64,000 nt of DNA, taken from Ampullaceana balthica. Taxonomy: Eukaryota; Mollusca; Gastropoda; Lymnaeidae. The notes below the pieces were generated by a model. It did no database searches. It worked only from the letters and a program-made list of their open reading frames with translations, and had not been told where the DNA came from. Positions 43,060 through 54,135 of the stretch are shown here, piece by piece. Position numbers and translations under genes: made by a program. Where the stretch lies: NCBI GenBank assembly GCA_944989445.1, contig CALYLW010000339.1:32501-96500 (forward strand). Direction: 5' to 3'. How positions within the stretch are numbered: the stretch's first letter is position 1; every line of letters begins with the position of its first letter.

Positions 43060-43446
43060 AAATATTACTAGATACGCCCCGCGGCTCCCGCTACGTAGCA
43101 TACGCCGCCGATTTGCTCATGGATAGTGCAAATAAAGGGGAAAGAACGGACACAAACTACAGCACGAAGAAATCAAACAACGTGGGGGAAAGTCGGTGAG
43201 GGGGGACGCATTGTTGGTCTCGAGACATTCGCACCTGCCCGCTACCCTTCACCACCATAGCTTGCCAACCATAAACTGTGATTGGCCGACCCTATCGAGG
43301 GTCAGCCATTTTCGCAAAAAAGGCTGAAACGAACGGACACAAACTCACATTTTTTTAAAAAAATTTAAAAAACGTTACGCTGGGGCTTGAACCCAGGACC
43401 TTCAGCGTGTGTAAGGCGGACGAGATAACCACTACACTACACATCA
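43060..43446 (-). mobile_element. tRNA-derived SINE-like element
   Basis: Read on the minus strand, a tRNA-Val-like head (43446-43373) is followed by T/A-rich sequence and an unrelated body. The element ends with GCGGGAGCCGCGGGGCG and then TATCTAGTAATATT near 43060. A GCCGCGGG block plus CTAGTAATA tail is common on invertebrate SINE/RTE elements. A GAACGGACACAAACT word occurs twice inside. Exact boundaries are unsure. Confidence 0.5.
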
Positions 43447-43560
43447 CATGTTATTCTGTGAAGGAACAACGCAAGTGATCGCAAGAACCATTGTTGCCAA
43501 CTATAAACTGTGATTATTGTGATTGGTCGACTCCAGCGAGGGTCATTCGTCATGCTTGTT
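43260..43560. repeat. diverged direct repeat flanking the tRNA-like head
   Basis: TTGCCAACCATAAACTGTGA (about 43262) and TTGCCAACTATAAACTGTGA (43494) are each followed by TTGG(T/C)CGAC and CGAGGGTCA, so a block of about 45 bp occurs on both sides of the tRNA-like sequence. This suggests a duplicated SINE body or two overlapping insertions. Confidence 0.7.
43373..43446 (-). tRNA. tRNA-Val(UAC)-like pseudogene / SINE head
   Basis: The minus-strand 74 nt has an A box (TAGTGTAGTGG), a loop with TTACAC (anticodon TAC, Val), a perfect 5 bp T-arm (CTGGG/CCCAG) around a B box (GGTTCAAGCC), and a T-run just 3' of the end. It follows the animal tRNA-Val(UAC) pattern. The acceptor stem has only three Watson-Crick pairs plus wobbles and one mismatch, and the anticodon arm is two bases too long. 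It is more likely a SINE head or pseudogene than a working tRNA. Confidence 0.6.
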
Positions 43561-43585
43561 GGAACATACTCGCTTTGGTGAATTA

Positions 43586-43596
43586 CATATATATAG

Positions 43597-43690
<94 letters not shown>
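43586..43690. repeat. (TA)n microsatellite
   Basis: About 100 bp of AT dinucleotides with one interruption (GTATT near 43596). Confidence 0.97.
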
Positions 43691-43692
<2 letters not shown>

Positions 43693-43998
43693 TTAGCTGA
43701 TTGTGTATCAAAGAGGAAGAGAGATATAGAGTTCGGAGTGTGTGTTATGGTGGTGGGGGCTGGGGGAGGGGGTCATGTAGGAAGACACAAACACCATTTT
43801 AAGAGTGAGAGAGGAAAGAGTGTCGGAAATATAGATAGACTATTGCAATGAACAGCCTTATAGAAAGTATATTCGAGCAGAAGGAATATTAGAGCTGTTT
43901 GGGTAGCCCAACAGAACGAACACAGGAGAGAAAGTGTATGTGTCTGCCGTGTATGCATTTCTTTCTGTGTATGTATGTGTGTGTGTATATATATTAGC
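43691..43998. other. unique spacer
   Basis: Low-copy sequence with a G-rich patch near 43752; nothing is supported. Confidence 0.4.
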
Positions 43999-44290
43999 GT
44001 GTGTCTGTGTGGTGTGTCTGCGTGGTGTGTCTGTGTGGTGTGTATGTGTGTTGTGTCTGTGTGTTGTGTCTGTGTGTTGTGTCTGTGTGGTGTGTCTGTG
44101 TGGTGTATCTGTGTGGTGTGTCTGTGTGGTGTGTCTGTGTGGTGTGTCTGTGTGGTGTGTCTGTGTGGTGTGTCTGTGTGGTGTGTCTGTGTGGTGTGTC
44201 TGTGTGGTGTGTCTGTGTGATGTGTCTGTGTGGTGTGTCTGTGTGATGTGTCTGTGTGGTGTGGCTGTGTGATGTGTTTGTATGATGTGT
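43999..44290. repeat. 13 bp minisatellite, about 22 copies
   Basis: Unit TGTCTGTGTGGTG with GTTG and GATG variants. The frames on both strands (CVVCLCGVSV; THHTDTPHRH) are read-through. Confidence 0.95.
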
Positions 44291-44427
44291 CTTTTCAATG
44301 TACAATTTGATAGAGATTCCATGTGAAACAGAGCAATGATAGATGACGTAGTGGCTGACAGATGGTGGAGGATAATGTTGGGTGCAATGTTCCCTGTAAG
44401 GTTCAATGGACCGTGTATAAAGTATAA

Positions 44428-44914
44428 AATAAAACAAACCCGTAAAAACAAAGTTTTTGACTATAAATCCCTTATATATGAGACATAACTAACAGTATTG
44501 ATTATTTTCAAACGCTACAAACATTGACAGACTGACACCGAGTGATGTCCCTTGTCTTTCATAAATGGGGGTGGGACGTGAGGAGGTGTCGGCACGACGG
44601 TCGGCGTCAACTCAAACTCACGTGGAAGTGGAAGAAAAAAACAAGAACAAACCGTGAATTGGAATTACATACCTCATATAAGGATAAACTAAAAATGCAT
44701 TAATTTAATTACGGTGCGTTCGATCGATCTGAAATTTTGATACGATGCATTGTTAGGTGAGACGGGTGCGTGTGCCAAATTTCAGCTCGATCGGATCACT
44801 GGAAGTGGGTCATTTTTGACTTTTGTTTTTCCGCCCGCCCATGAGATGATGACAGACAGACAGAGAGAGAGACAGAGAGACAGAGACGGCGGTGAAGTTA
44901 ATATAAGGGATTTA
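44428..44914 (+). repeat. solitary B2 copy of the inverted-end repeat
   Basis: Starts with the same linker found between array units (AAAACAAACCCGTAAAAAC), then TATAAATCCC at 44462, and ends GTTAATATAAGGGATTTA at 44914. It shows that the linker belongs to the element and that the element moves or spreads as a single unit about 40 kb away from the array. It carries GAGTGATGTCCC and GTCGGCACGACGG, so it is subtype B2. Confidence 0.9.
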
Positions 44915-45639
44915 AAAACACACAAAACTCGTGTCAAAGTATCACAGTATCTATTTTGTGTGCAATATTTTAACTAAATTTTCTGCGCGGGAACTCCAAC
45001 ACTGCTACGCGGCGTCGGTCAGTTATCTGCGCAGCCCTGCAGCTTAAACGGGAACATTGGTTGTGTGCCTAGAGGAACGATGACAAAATGGCGAGTGTCA
45101 ATAAATAAGGTGTAAGGTCAAGGTTGTGGGTCATGTTAACAGGGCGACATGTTGCCACTTGGGGTAATTGCTTTCACACAACCTGGGGAAATCCTCGTGG
45201 TCATACACACACGCAGGTCAACTGCTAATCAACCAGTCAATCAGTGGGATCGATAGTGCTGGAGTGCTATCGATTTCTCACTGTTTGAGAAGTTTATGAT
45301 TAGCCTCAGCCTAATTTGTCCACCTGTATTTATTTATTGATGTTGGCTGATAGAATATCTAGGCCTCTATCATATTGTTTTTTTTTGTTTTTATTTTCTG
45401 ATTTGTTGGTAGAAGGTTACTGTCCTATCTGTACGCTAACAATCTTGTGTCGGTCGTCTTAAAATGAAGGCATTCCCCCCATCAACATCATCTATATAAA
45501 CAAGCAATAGTTTACGGTAGGGTACGTTATAACTGAAGAACATAGACGTAAACACAACATTGCAAAGGAAAAAAAAACTGATCATATCTTGTTATAACTG
45601 GTAATAAAGGCTGACCATGCCCTGTCAGAGAAACCAATA
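44915..45639. other. unique spacer
   Basis: About 0.7 kb of low-copy sequence, GC-balanced at 44985-45260. No supported gene. Confidence 0.4.
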
Positions 45640-45762
45640 AACACTCAGTATGCCCTGACAGAGACATACAGACAGACGGACCATGCCCTGACAGAGACAT
45701 ACGGACAGACGGACCATGCCCTGACAGAGACATACAGACAGACGGGCTATGCCCTGACAGTC
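45640..45762. repeat. 33 bp minisatellite, about 4 copies
   Basis: The unit contains ATGCCCTGACAGAGACATAC and AGACAGACGGACC. The minus frame through it is read-through. Confidence 0.92.
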
Positions 45763-46189
45763 TTTGTATGTCTATTGAGAACCACTGAATGGAATGCCGT
45801 GAATGAGTTCCTTCTGCTACATAATTCAGTACCAGGTCCAGGGCACCAACCAATGACCCATGTCGTGCCTAGCAGACATCAGCAGCTTTCCCTCTCACAT
45901 CTTCGTGACATCATCACTATTTAATGTGACCTCCAGTGACCTCTATCAGCTCCATAACATCAGCTGTGTTTCTTCTTTTTTTTAAAATCTTTATTTTTTC
46001 TTTCTTAAAGTTTTAAGAAGATAAATTCTCATTGAAATTTAAGTATTTAAATAGACAGAAACTTTCAGTTATATCTTTAGATCGAAAGAAAATGTGTATC
46101 TTTAGATAACAAAGTTTATCTCTGCGTGACCGAAGCGACCAAAAGGGTTTATACATGCATGCCTCCATCGCCTCAACCTTCATGTTTAC
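45763..46189. other. unique spacer
   Basis: Low-copy sequence; nothing is supported. Confidence 0.4.
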
Positions 46190-46489
46190 AACCAACAAAC
46201 TTCATTTGACCAGCACAGCCAACATAGGGCCGTGTTATATACCAACAAACTTCATTTGACCAGCACAGCCAACATAGGGCCGTGTTATATACCACCAAAC
46301 TTCATTTGACCAGCACAGCCAACATAGGGCCGTGTTATATACCACCAAACTTCATTTGACCAGCACAGCCAACATAGGGCCGTGTTATATACCACCAAAC
46401 TTCATTTGACCAGCACAGCCAACATAGGGCCGTGTTATATACCACCAAACTTCATTTGACCAGCACAGCCAACATAGAGCCGTGTTATT
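46190..46489. repeat. 50 bp minisatellite, 6 copies
   Basis: The unit contains ACCACCAAACTTCATTTGAC and AACATAGGGCCGTGTTATAT. The first two copies read ACCAACAAAC; the last has ATAGAGCC. Confidence 0.96.
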
Positions 46490-46914
46490 TTTCAAGTCTC
46501 TTTTATCATTTCATTTTGTTCGTGAATGTTTGTTATAAAATTGTTATTGTTTGATAAGTTTAAATATGTTCATAGCCAAATAATCATGTCATGAAATTAT
46601 GTTTAGTAAATTCCATTCATAAGACGAACAATTCTAATACAAATCTAGCATAACAAGGACATTTACTGTGTCAAGTCCATGAATTTGATCCTAAGTCTAA
46701 TTGTTTATTATAGATTCTAGATTGGTTTCCTCTTACAATATTACCGGACTAGTAGTCTAGATATTTATATATAGACAGGATTGCTGGTGTCTTTTATAGC
46801 TTTAGAAATGTTATGTCTACTGTGCTTTTCCAGGAAATGGAATTGTATCGTTTGTAGGCTTTATATTGCCAAGTTGGTTTTATTGCTGGTGAGCTAAATA
46901 AACCAACTAAGGTT
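46490..46914. other. unique AT-rich spacer
   Basis: Nothing is supported apart from the left part of the minus-strand frame described at 46794-47060. Confidence 0.4.
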
Positions 46915-47060
46915 TCTGCCAACACAAGTGACCGTAAGTCTGTTACTCTGTTAGCATCCTCCACTTCTGCCAACACAAGTGACCGTAAGTCTGTTACTCT
47001 GTTAGCATCCTCCACTTCCTCTGCTAGACGCCTGGCCACCCAGATCACACACATTGACAC
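46794..47060 (-). CDS. doubtful ORF or exon with duplicated 17-residue segment
   Basis: An ATG at 47060 on the minus strand opens 88 codons. The first 50 or so are protein-like (MSMCVIWVARRLAEEVEDAN), with EVEDANRVTDLRSLVLA present twice through an exact 51 bp duplication that keeps frame. The C-terminal part is AT-rich and less convincing. No GT donor was found at a natural end. Product unknown. Confidence 0.2.
   Translation of the reverse strand: MSMCVIWVARRLAEEVEDANRVTDLRSLVLAEVEDANRVTDLRSLVLAETLVGLFSSPAIKPTWQYKAYKRYNSISWKSTVDITFLKL
46915..47016. repeat. 51 bp exact direct duplication
   Basis: Two identical copies containing TCTGCCAACACAAGTGACCG and TAAGTCTGTTACTCTGTTAG; the length is a multiple of 3. 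Confidence 0.95.
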
Positions 47061-47093
47061 CTTTCACCATGTCATTTGTGCATCAGCCGGACT

Positions 47094-47217
47094 GTCCCCA
47101 TGAATGGTGCGTTAGTTCATTCTATGAGATGATGTGTCCCCATGAATGGTGCGTTAGTTCATTCTATGAGATGATGTGTCCCCATGAATGCTGCGTTAGT
47201 TCATTCTATGAGATGTT
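47094..47217. repeat. 42 bp repeat, 3 copies
   Basis: The unit contains GTCCCCATGAATGGTGCGTT and AGTTCATTCTATGAGATGAT; one G/C variant in the third copy. Confidence 0.94.
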
Positions 47218-47335
47218 TTAGTTTTAGTGGATTAAATGAGATACAGTGATATTATGACGCTTCTCATAAAGCTCTTCTCGGTAAGGGATATTTTAGCTCT
47301 TCTAATGTGGTGATATTTTAGCTCTTCCCGTTAAG

Positions 47336-48677
47336 TAATACAGCTAGCACTCTAGCCCAGGCCTACAACTAGCACTCTAGCCCAGGCCCACAGCTAGCAA
47401 TCTAGCCCAGGCCTACAGCTAGCACTCTAGCCCAGGCCTACAGCTAGCACTCTAGCTCAGGTGTACAGCTAGCACTCTAGCTCAGGTCTACAGCTAGCAC
47501 TAGCTCAGGTCTACAGCTAGCACTCTAGCTCAGGTCTACAGCTAGCACTCTAACTCAGGTCTACAGCTAGCACTCTAGCTCAGGTCTACAGCTAGCACTC
47601 TAGCTCAGGTCTACAGCTAGCACTCTAGCTCAGGTCTACAGCTAGCACTCTAGCTCAAGTCTACAGCTAGCACTCTAGCTCAGATCTACAGCTAGCACTC
47701 TTGCTCAGGTCTACAGCTAGCACTCTAGCTCAAGTCTACAGCTAGTACTCTAGCTCAGGTCTACAGCTAACACTCTAGCTCAAGTCTACAGCTAGCACTC
47801 TAGCTCAGGTCTACAGCTAGCACTCTAGCTCAGGTCTACAGCTAGCACTCTAACTCAGGTCTACAGCTAGCACTCTAGCTCAGGTCTACAGCTAGCACTC
47901 TAGCTCAGGTCTACAACTAGCACTCTAGCTCAGGTCTACAGCTAGCACTCTAGCTCAGGTCTACAGCTAGCACTCTAGCTCAGGTCTACAGCTAGCACTC
48001 TAGCTCAAGTCTACAGCTAGCACTCTAGCTCAGATCTACAGCTAGCACTCTAGCTCAGGTCTACAGCTAGCACTCTAGCTCAAGTCTACAGCTAGCACTC
48101 TAGCTCAGGTCTACAGCTAACACTCTAGCTCAAGTCTACAGCTAGCACTCTAGCTCAGGTCTACAGCTAGCACTCTAGCTCAGGTCTACAGCTAGCACTC
48201 TAGCTCAAGTCTACAGCTAGCACTCTAGCTCAAGTCTACAGCTAGCACTCTAGCTCAGGTCTACAGCTAGCACTCTAGCTCAAGTCTACAGCTAGCACTC
48301 TAGCTCAGGTCTACAGCTAACACTCTAGCTCAAGTCTACAGCTAGCACTCTAGCTCAGGTCTACAGCTAGCACTCTAGCTCAGGTCTACAGCTAGCACTC
48401 TAGCTCAGGTCTACAGCTAGCACTCTAGCTCAGGTCCACAGCTAGCACTCTAGCTCAGGTCTACAGCTAGCACTCTAGCTCAGGTCTACAGCTAGCACTC
48501 TAGCTCAGGTCTACAGCCAGCACTCTAGCTCAGGTCTACAGCTAGCACTCTAGCTCAGGTCTACAGCTAGCACTCTAGCTCGTCTACAGCTAGCACTCTA
48601 GCTCAGGTCTACAGCTAACACTCTAGCTCAGGTCTACAGCTAGCACTCTAGCTCAGGTCTACAGCTAGTACTCTAGC
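47336..48677. repeat. 25 bp minisatellite, about 53 copies
   Basis: The unit contains TCTACAGCTAGCACTCTAGC and TCAGG, with a GCTAGC palindrome and the near-palindrome CTAGCACTCTAGCT. Left-edge copies (AGCCCAGGCC) are the most diverged. Point variants (CAAGT, CAGAT, GCTAAC, CTAACT) recur in the same order at a spacing of roughly 300 bp (for example 47640-47790 versus 48000-48130), so multi-unit blocks have been duplicated. Confidence 0.96.
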
Positions 48678-48892
48678 TTTGATCTATCGGCCTCGCATCC
48701 TCGTGGATCAGAGTATCGATGTCACGTGATCTCCGCTATGGCCAGGTGGCCTATTGATTTCCTTTAAGTCATGATTTATTCTAACAGAGAGCGACGCCCA
48801 TTCTCTTACTGGTAGGTGAGCCCGGGGGGGGACCTGGAGATTGGCCCAGGGGGCAATGGAGACGAGCTCAAGGGGCCGTATAGACAGGCCTA
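48678..48892. other. short unique spacer
   Basis: GC-richer sequence with TCACGTGA at 48722-48729 and a G-run at 48823-48830. Confidence 0.4.
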
Positions 48893-49305
48893 GATTGCCA
48901 TGGAGACTGAGCTAGGGATCACAGAGACTCAGCTAGGGATCACTGACACTGACTTAGGGGTCATGGAGACTGAGCTAGGGGTCACGGAGACTGAGCTAGG
49001 GGTCACGGAGACTGAGCTAGGGGTCACGGAGACTGAGCTAGGGGTCACGGAGACTGAGCTAGGGGTCATGGAGACTGAGCAAGGGGTCATGGAGACTGAG
49101 CTAGGGATCACGGAGACTGAGCTAGGGGTCAAGGACACTGAGCTAGGGCTCATGGAGATTGGGCTAGGGGTCATGGAGACTGGCTAAGGGTCGTGGAGAC
49201 TGAGCTAGGGGTCATTGAGACTGAGCTTGGGGTCATTGAGACAGCTAGGGGTCATGGAGACTAAGCTAGGGGTCACGGACACTGAGCTAGGGGTCATAGA
49301 GACGG
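48893..49305. repeat. 21 bp minisatellite, about 19 copies
   Basis: Unit about GGAGACTGAGCTAGGGGTCA plus one base, with many substitutions and some short copies on the right. Being a multiple of 3 it leaves METELGV-type frames open; these are not called. Confidence 0.94.
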
Positions 49306-49684
49306 GGTTGTTGAGAGTTGTTGGTACATTGTCTTTATCGCTATAACAGCAACTCTTGCAGAGATACTTTTTGCAATACTTGTTTGACGATGAAAAAGAC
49401 AAGACAATAAATAGAGAGATAAGGTCAACTGAGACGAAGAGAACTGTACAAACATGCACGCAAACAACATGTGCAAAGATAGAATAGCGTCTGAAACTGG
49501 ATAATCACAGCAGTCATCAACGTCAGTGGAGATCTTGTGTCTACAACATCGTAACCTGGACTTTTTACATTGTCCCATTACAGTTCATGGTCCGTGAAAA
49601 TACAGTCAGCGTTTATAGTTACACCATTTGGAATATGGTTGGATTAGTTTTTGCAATGCGCTGACACCCGATGAGCTCCCTTAA
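49306..49684. other. unique spacer
   Basis: Low-copy sequence. The minus frame at 49294-49578 (Cys-rich, MGQCKKSRLRCCRHK at its start) has no support beyond being open. Confidence 0.35.
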
Positions 49685-50262
49685 CTCCTTGGTTATCTCT
49701 CATGACTTACTGGTTAGCTCCCATGACTTACTGGTTAGCTCCCATGACTTACTGGTTAGCTCCCATGACTTACTGGTTATTTCTCATGACTTACTGGTTA
49801 GCTCCCATGACTTACTGGTTAGCTCCCATGACTTACTGGTTAGCTCCCATGACTTACTGGTTAGCTCCCATGACTTACTGGTTAGCTCCCATGACTTACT
49901 GGTTAGCTCCTATGACTTACTGGTTAGCTCCCATGACTTACTGGTTAGCTCCCATGACTTACTGGTTAGCTCCCATGACTTACTGGTTAGCTCCCATGAC
50001 TTACTGGTTAGCTCTCATGACTTACTGGTTAGCTCCCATGACTTACTGGTTAGCTCCCGTTACACGTTATCCCAGGTTACCTCCCATGGCTTCCTGGTTA
50101 ACTCGCATGAGTTCCTGGTTATCTCCCATAAATTTATAATTAGCTCCCATGACTTACCTGTTAGCTCCCTTTACACCTGGTCATCTTGTATGACTTCCTG
50201 GTAATTCCCATGAATCCATAGTTAGCCACGTTGACTTACTGGTTAGCTCCCATGACTTGATT
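49685..50262. repeat. 21 bp minisatellite, about 27 copies
   Basis: Unit TTAGCTCCCATGACTTACTGG, regular to about 50055, then decaying to about 50262. Confidence 0.96.
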
Positions 50263-50636
50263 GGTTTCCCTTTGAATAGAGACGTACAGTGATTGATACA
50301 GTGATTGAAATTGACCTGTCAGTTGATTGTAACTCAGAGAAATATACACTTGGCTTTTTGGGTCACATCAATCATTGAATGGAGGGGGATACATAATTAA
50401 CACTCATACCACATCTGTCAACTGTCGTGACAGTTATCAGGCAAGGACCAGGGATTCCCAAACTGATGATGTTGGACTCACCCCTATCTCCAGCCCCTGG
50501 CTGTTCCTATTTATAGCCTATACATTAAATTATGTTTTAAATTGGTTTGAATTAAAATTGGTTCGGTTTCAGACAAGTGTAAAGCTGTTTCAATGAATTG
50601 TAACATCTTCTTATATTGATATAAGGGGTTTCAAGA
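50263..50636. other. unique spacer
   Basis: Low-copy sequence; nothing is supported. Confidence 0.4.
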
Positions 50637-51240
50637 TATAACTATAACACTACTTTTGATGACTATAACACTACTTTTGATGACTATAACACTACTTTTG
50701 ATGACTATAACACTACTTTTGATAACTATAACACTACTTTTGATGACTATAACACTACTTTTGATAACTATAACACTACTTTTGATAACTATAACACTAC
50801 TTTTGATGACTATAACACTACTTTTGATAACTATAACACTACTTTTGATAACTATAACACTACTTTTGATAACTATAACACTACTTTTGATAACTATAAC
50901 ACTACTTTTGATGACTATAACACTACTTTTGATAACTATAACACTACTTTTGATAACTATAACACTACTTTTGATAACTATAACACTACTTTTGATAACT
51001 ATAACACTACTTTTGATAACTATAACACTACTTTTGATGACTATAACACTACTTTTGATAACTATAACACTACTTTTGATAACTATAACACTACTTTTGA
51101 TAACTATAACACTACTTTTGATAACTATAACACTACTTTTGATAACTATAACACTACTTTTGATAACTATAACACGATTTCAGATAACTATAATACAATT
51201 ACAGATAACTGTAATACGATTTCATAAAATATACAACGAT
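50637..51240. repeat. 21 bp minisatellite, about 27 copies, with a decayed right end
   Basis: Unit TAACTATAACACTACTTTTGA with a single A/G variant (GATAAC versus GATGAC). Diverged copies (ATTTCAGATAACTATAAT) continue to about 51380. The frame MTITLLL is read-through. Confidence 0.96.
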
Positions 51241-51654
51241 TTCAGATAAATGTAACAATATTTGAGATAATTACATCACCATTGCAGGTAACTATATCGT
51301 GACGTCACATACCTTGTATACGATTTCAGATAAATAATAATAATACTACGATTTAAGATAACTATTTTAGATAACTATAAAACTATAAGAGAGAGGTCTT
51401 AACACTTGACATCGTGAGAAAAATCTGAAACTTTGTTCAATCACTACAGCTGTTCACCGCCAAGTCGTATACATTTACTTTTAATTTCACAATTTCTCAC
51501 ACCTGCAGACATCCAGCAAATTTTCTCATGACATTCCTACATTAGACACTAGATTAAATTAAAGTCGTAACAATACGGAGTAATCTCTCTGTCACTTATG
51601 ACATATTGCTTCAGCTCTTTGACATTTCAATTTGTTTACTATGACGCAAATAAA

Positions 51655-52164
51655 AATTAAAAAAACTAAATTTTTAAAAAACGTAAAAAAAAAGTTTTTT
51701 TACTATAAATCCTTTATGTACGAGAAGTAACTAAAAGAATGTTCATTATAATACGCATCGCAAGACCATCCAAAAATACAAAATTGTAGTTGTGTCGTAA
51801 AACATGTTTAATATAATGCGCACCGATCAGGAATATGTTTATAAAAAGTGTTGTCAATAAAATACGCACCTTATTGCTCGACAGAAAGGTTGTTCAATAT
51901 AATACGCACCGCGACACTCTATCTCAAAAAATAACATGATACATAGAAATAAATAAAATAATCTAAAAATTCAATAATTTAATGACAGTACCTGCGATCG
52001 ATCTGAAATTTTGATACATCGTTTTTATCATCGGCACGAAACTGCCTGCTAAATTTCAGCTAGCTAGCTTACGAGGAAGTGGGTTAAAAATCGATCCAAA
52101 GTTTTGGCGACAAACAAGCAAGCAAGGGCGCAAGCAGACACCACGAGTTAATAGAAAGGATTTA
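51655..52164 (+). repeat. solitary A copy of the inverted-end repeat
   Basis: Starts in an A-rich leader, TATAAATCCTTTATGTACGAG at 51704, ends GAGTTAATAGAAAGGATTTA at 52164. The whole of it matches 545-1040. The right terminus differs by one base from copy A1 (ATAGAAAGG for ATATAAAGG). Confidence 0.88.
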
Positions 52165-52185
52165 AAACCTGATTTTTTTCGCCCA

Positions 52186-52508
52186 ATTCCTGGATCTGAG
52201 TGGTTCCTCCCCAAACGACCCTTTCTATATACACATAAATAGATATACTGTATAATGTTATATCGCTGTATCTGATTGGATCCCCCTCAAACGACCATTT
52301 CTATATACACATAAATAGATATACTGTATAATATGTTATATCGCTGTATCTGATTGGCTCCCCCAAACGACCATTTCTATATACACATAAATAGATATAC
52401 TGTATAATATGTTATATCGCTGTATCTGATTGGCTCCCCCTCAAACGACCATTTCTATATACACATAAATAGATATACTGTATAATATGTTATATCGCTG
52501 TATCTCAC
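52186..52508. repeat. about 78 bp repeat, 4 copies
   Basis: The unit contains CTGATTGGCTCCCCCTCAAA, CGACCATTTCTATATACACA and AATAGATATACTGTATAATA. The first copies have small deletions. Confidence 0.94.
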
Positions 52509-52600
52509 TCGATACCTTTCTTGTTCCCTCTTAATATGTGCATATACATTTGAATATAGTATATATATGTATGTATGTATATATAAGTTTTACTATTTAT

Positions 52601-53242
52601 TAGGGGTGCGGAAATTAACGATTAATTTCTCGATTAATCGTTAAAATTTTTTATCGATTAAAATTATTTTAATCGATAAAAATTCAATTAAAATTAAAGA
52701 AAATATTTATAATATTTTTTTAAAAATTTTTATTAATAAATTAATTACTCCCGCGTAATATTATAATTTATTTTATTAATTTATGTGGACCGGCAGACGT
52801 CAACTAAAAACTGGCAGACAGCATCAGCGCAGTTAAATTTAACCATATAACTGGAAAGTTGGGCAAACATTTTGTTTTTAAGCTAACTGCGGATGGCAAA
52901 GTCGAAGATGGTGAAAAAGTTTACTGTGTTCACTGCCATAAACAATTCTCTTTTAAAGGATCAAATACATCCTCTTCAGCACAAACATCCGATCAAGTGT
53001 CAACACATTGTCATAAAATTTAGTTCAAAATATTCTTAATTTTCAATGTCTGTGAGACAGGGGAAATAACTCAATAAAATATAAATAAAAGTCAATTACC
53101 TGTTTTTGTTACTTCCCTTGAAATGTTCAGTTTAATGACGCCATACATTTCTATTTTTTGCTTTAATCGAAATAAACGATTAATTAATCGTTAATTTTTC
53201 AAAAGTTTACGATTAAATTTAAATTAATCGATAACAGCCCTA
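52601..53242 (+). mobile_element. hAT transposon relic, 642 bp, with BED-finger remnant
   Basis: The left end is TAGGGGTGCGGAAATTAACG. The right end is CAGCCCTA (reverse complement TAGGGCTG). Both sub-terminal regions are rich in CGATTAAT/ATTAATCG words. The flanks CTATTTAT (52593-52600) and ATATTTAT (53243-53250) match at 7 of 8, the hAT target-duplication length. The interior keeps only a short N-terminal piece of a transposase, so it is an internally deleted, dead copy. Confidence 0.82.
52808..53023 (+). pseudogene. remnant of a BED-type zinc finger, hAT transposase
   Basis: A 71-codon frame without an ATG, between stops, reads GKHFVFKLTADGKVEDGEKV then YCVHCHKQFSFKGSN and ends STHCHKI. 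The aromatic-Phe-Lys lead-in, the C-x2-C pair and a downstream His cluster fit the BED zinc finger found at the N-terminus of hAT transposases. The catalytic domain is absent. It is not functional as it stands. Confidence 0.65.
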
Positions 53243-53250
53243 ATATTTAT

Positions 53251-53903
53251 ATTTAAGTTTTTAAAAATATGTATCAGAATGAGAAATTATGGTCAAATTT
53301 TCATTTCTTAGTTAACATTGTTATTAAGATTCCAAACTTTGAAAACTTTGATGTTCAAGTAATCTAGAAGTTAGTTCCGTATATCAACTAAATCATTTTG
53401 TTACCTTGGTTGTACAAAGATTTACGCGTGCCTCCCCTTATAAATAGAAATATATAATAATATATCCCTTTGTGTGTCATCATAATCCGCATATAATTTC
53501 TGTATACATCAACAACATTGTACTGTCGTCAAATGACGTCATTATTGTGCACATGTTTTAGAAAGTTTGGGAATTCCTATTTATAAAGTACAAAATCCAA
53601 ATTTTTAGAAGCATCGAAGTATACAGCATGACCTGCCTTGTTTAGGAAGTAAGATTGAGGATTTGCTGTCCAAAGTAATTTGAATTTATGAAAATTACCA
53701 AATGAATTTCTTTTAATGAAGAACGCTTTTATATGTCTTATAATTGATGGAATGGTTGAGAGTGAGATTTTTTTAAAAAATAGAGATGCGTAAGAGTTAC
53801 GGTGCTAGAAAGGTGTAAAAACTGTGTTACATTCTTACAACAAATCTCCTAGTAAGTGACACCCATACCATCACCTTCCCCTATAGCTGAGTCGATTTCA
53901 TTT
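53251..53903. other. unique AT-rich spacer
   Basis: Low-copy sequence with a TGACGTCA palindrome at 53534-53541. No gene is supported. Confidence 0.45.
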
Positions 53904-54121
53904 GTTTCTGTTTGAGCACCTATCCACTGGCCCACCAATTAAACCACCATTTGTCCATGTCTGTTTGAGTACCAATCCACTGGCCCACCAATTAATTAAA
54001 CCATTTGTCCATGTCTGTTTGAGTACCAATCCACTGGCCCACCAATTAATTAAACCATTTGTCCATGTCTGTTTGAGTACCAATCCACTGGCCCACCAAT
54101 TAATTAAACCACCATTTGTCC
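53904..54121. repeat. 54 bp minisatellite, 4 copies
   Basis: The unit contains CCATGTCTGTTTGAGTACCA and ATCCACTGGCCCACCAATTA. Copies 1 and 4 keep ACCACCATTTG, the middle ones ACCATTTG. Frames on both strands are read-through. Confidence 0.95.
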
Positions 54122-54135
54122 ATGTCTGATTTCAG

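Noticed and set aside
43373..43446. Functional tRNA-Val gene
   Set aside because: The acceptor stem is badly paired and the anticodon arm is two bases too long, so a SINE head or pseudogene fits better.
43491..43691. 66-residue frame ending in Tyr-Ile repeats
   Set aside because: It is translation of a (TA)n microsatellite.
45075..45110. Plus-strand start-like ATGGCG followed by AATAAA
   Set aside because: The frame stops after six codons with no convincing donor before the stop.
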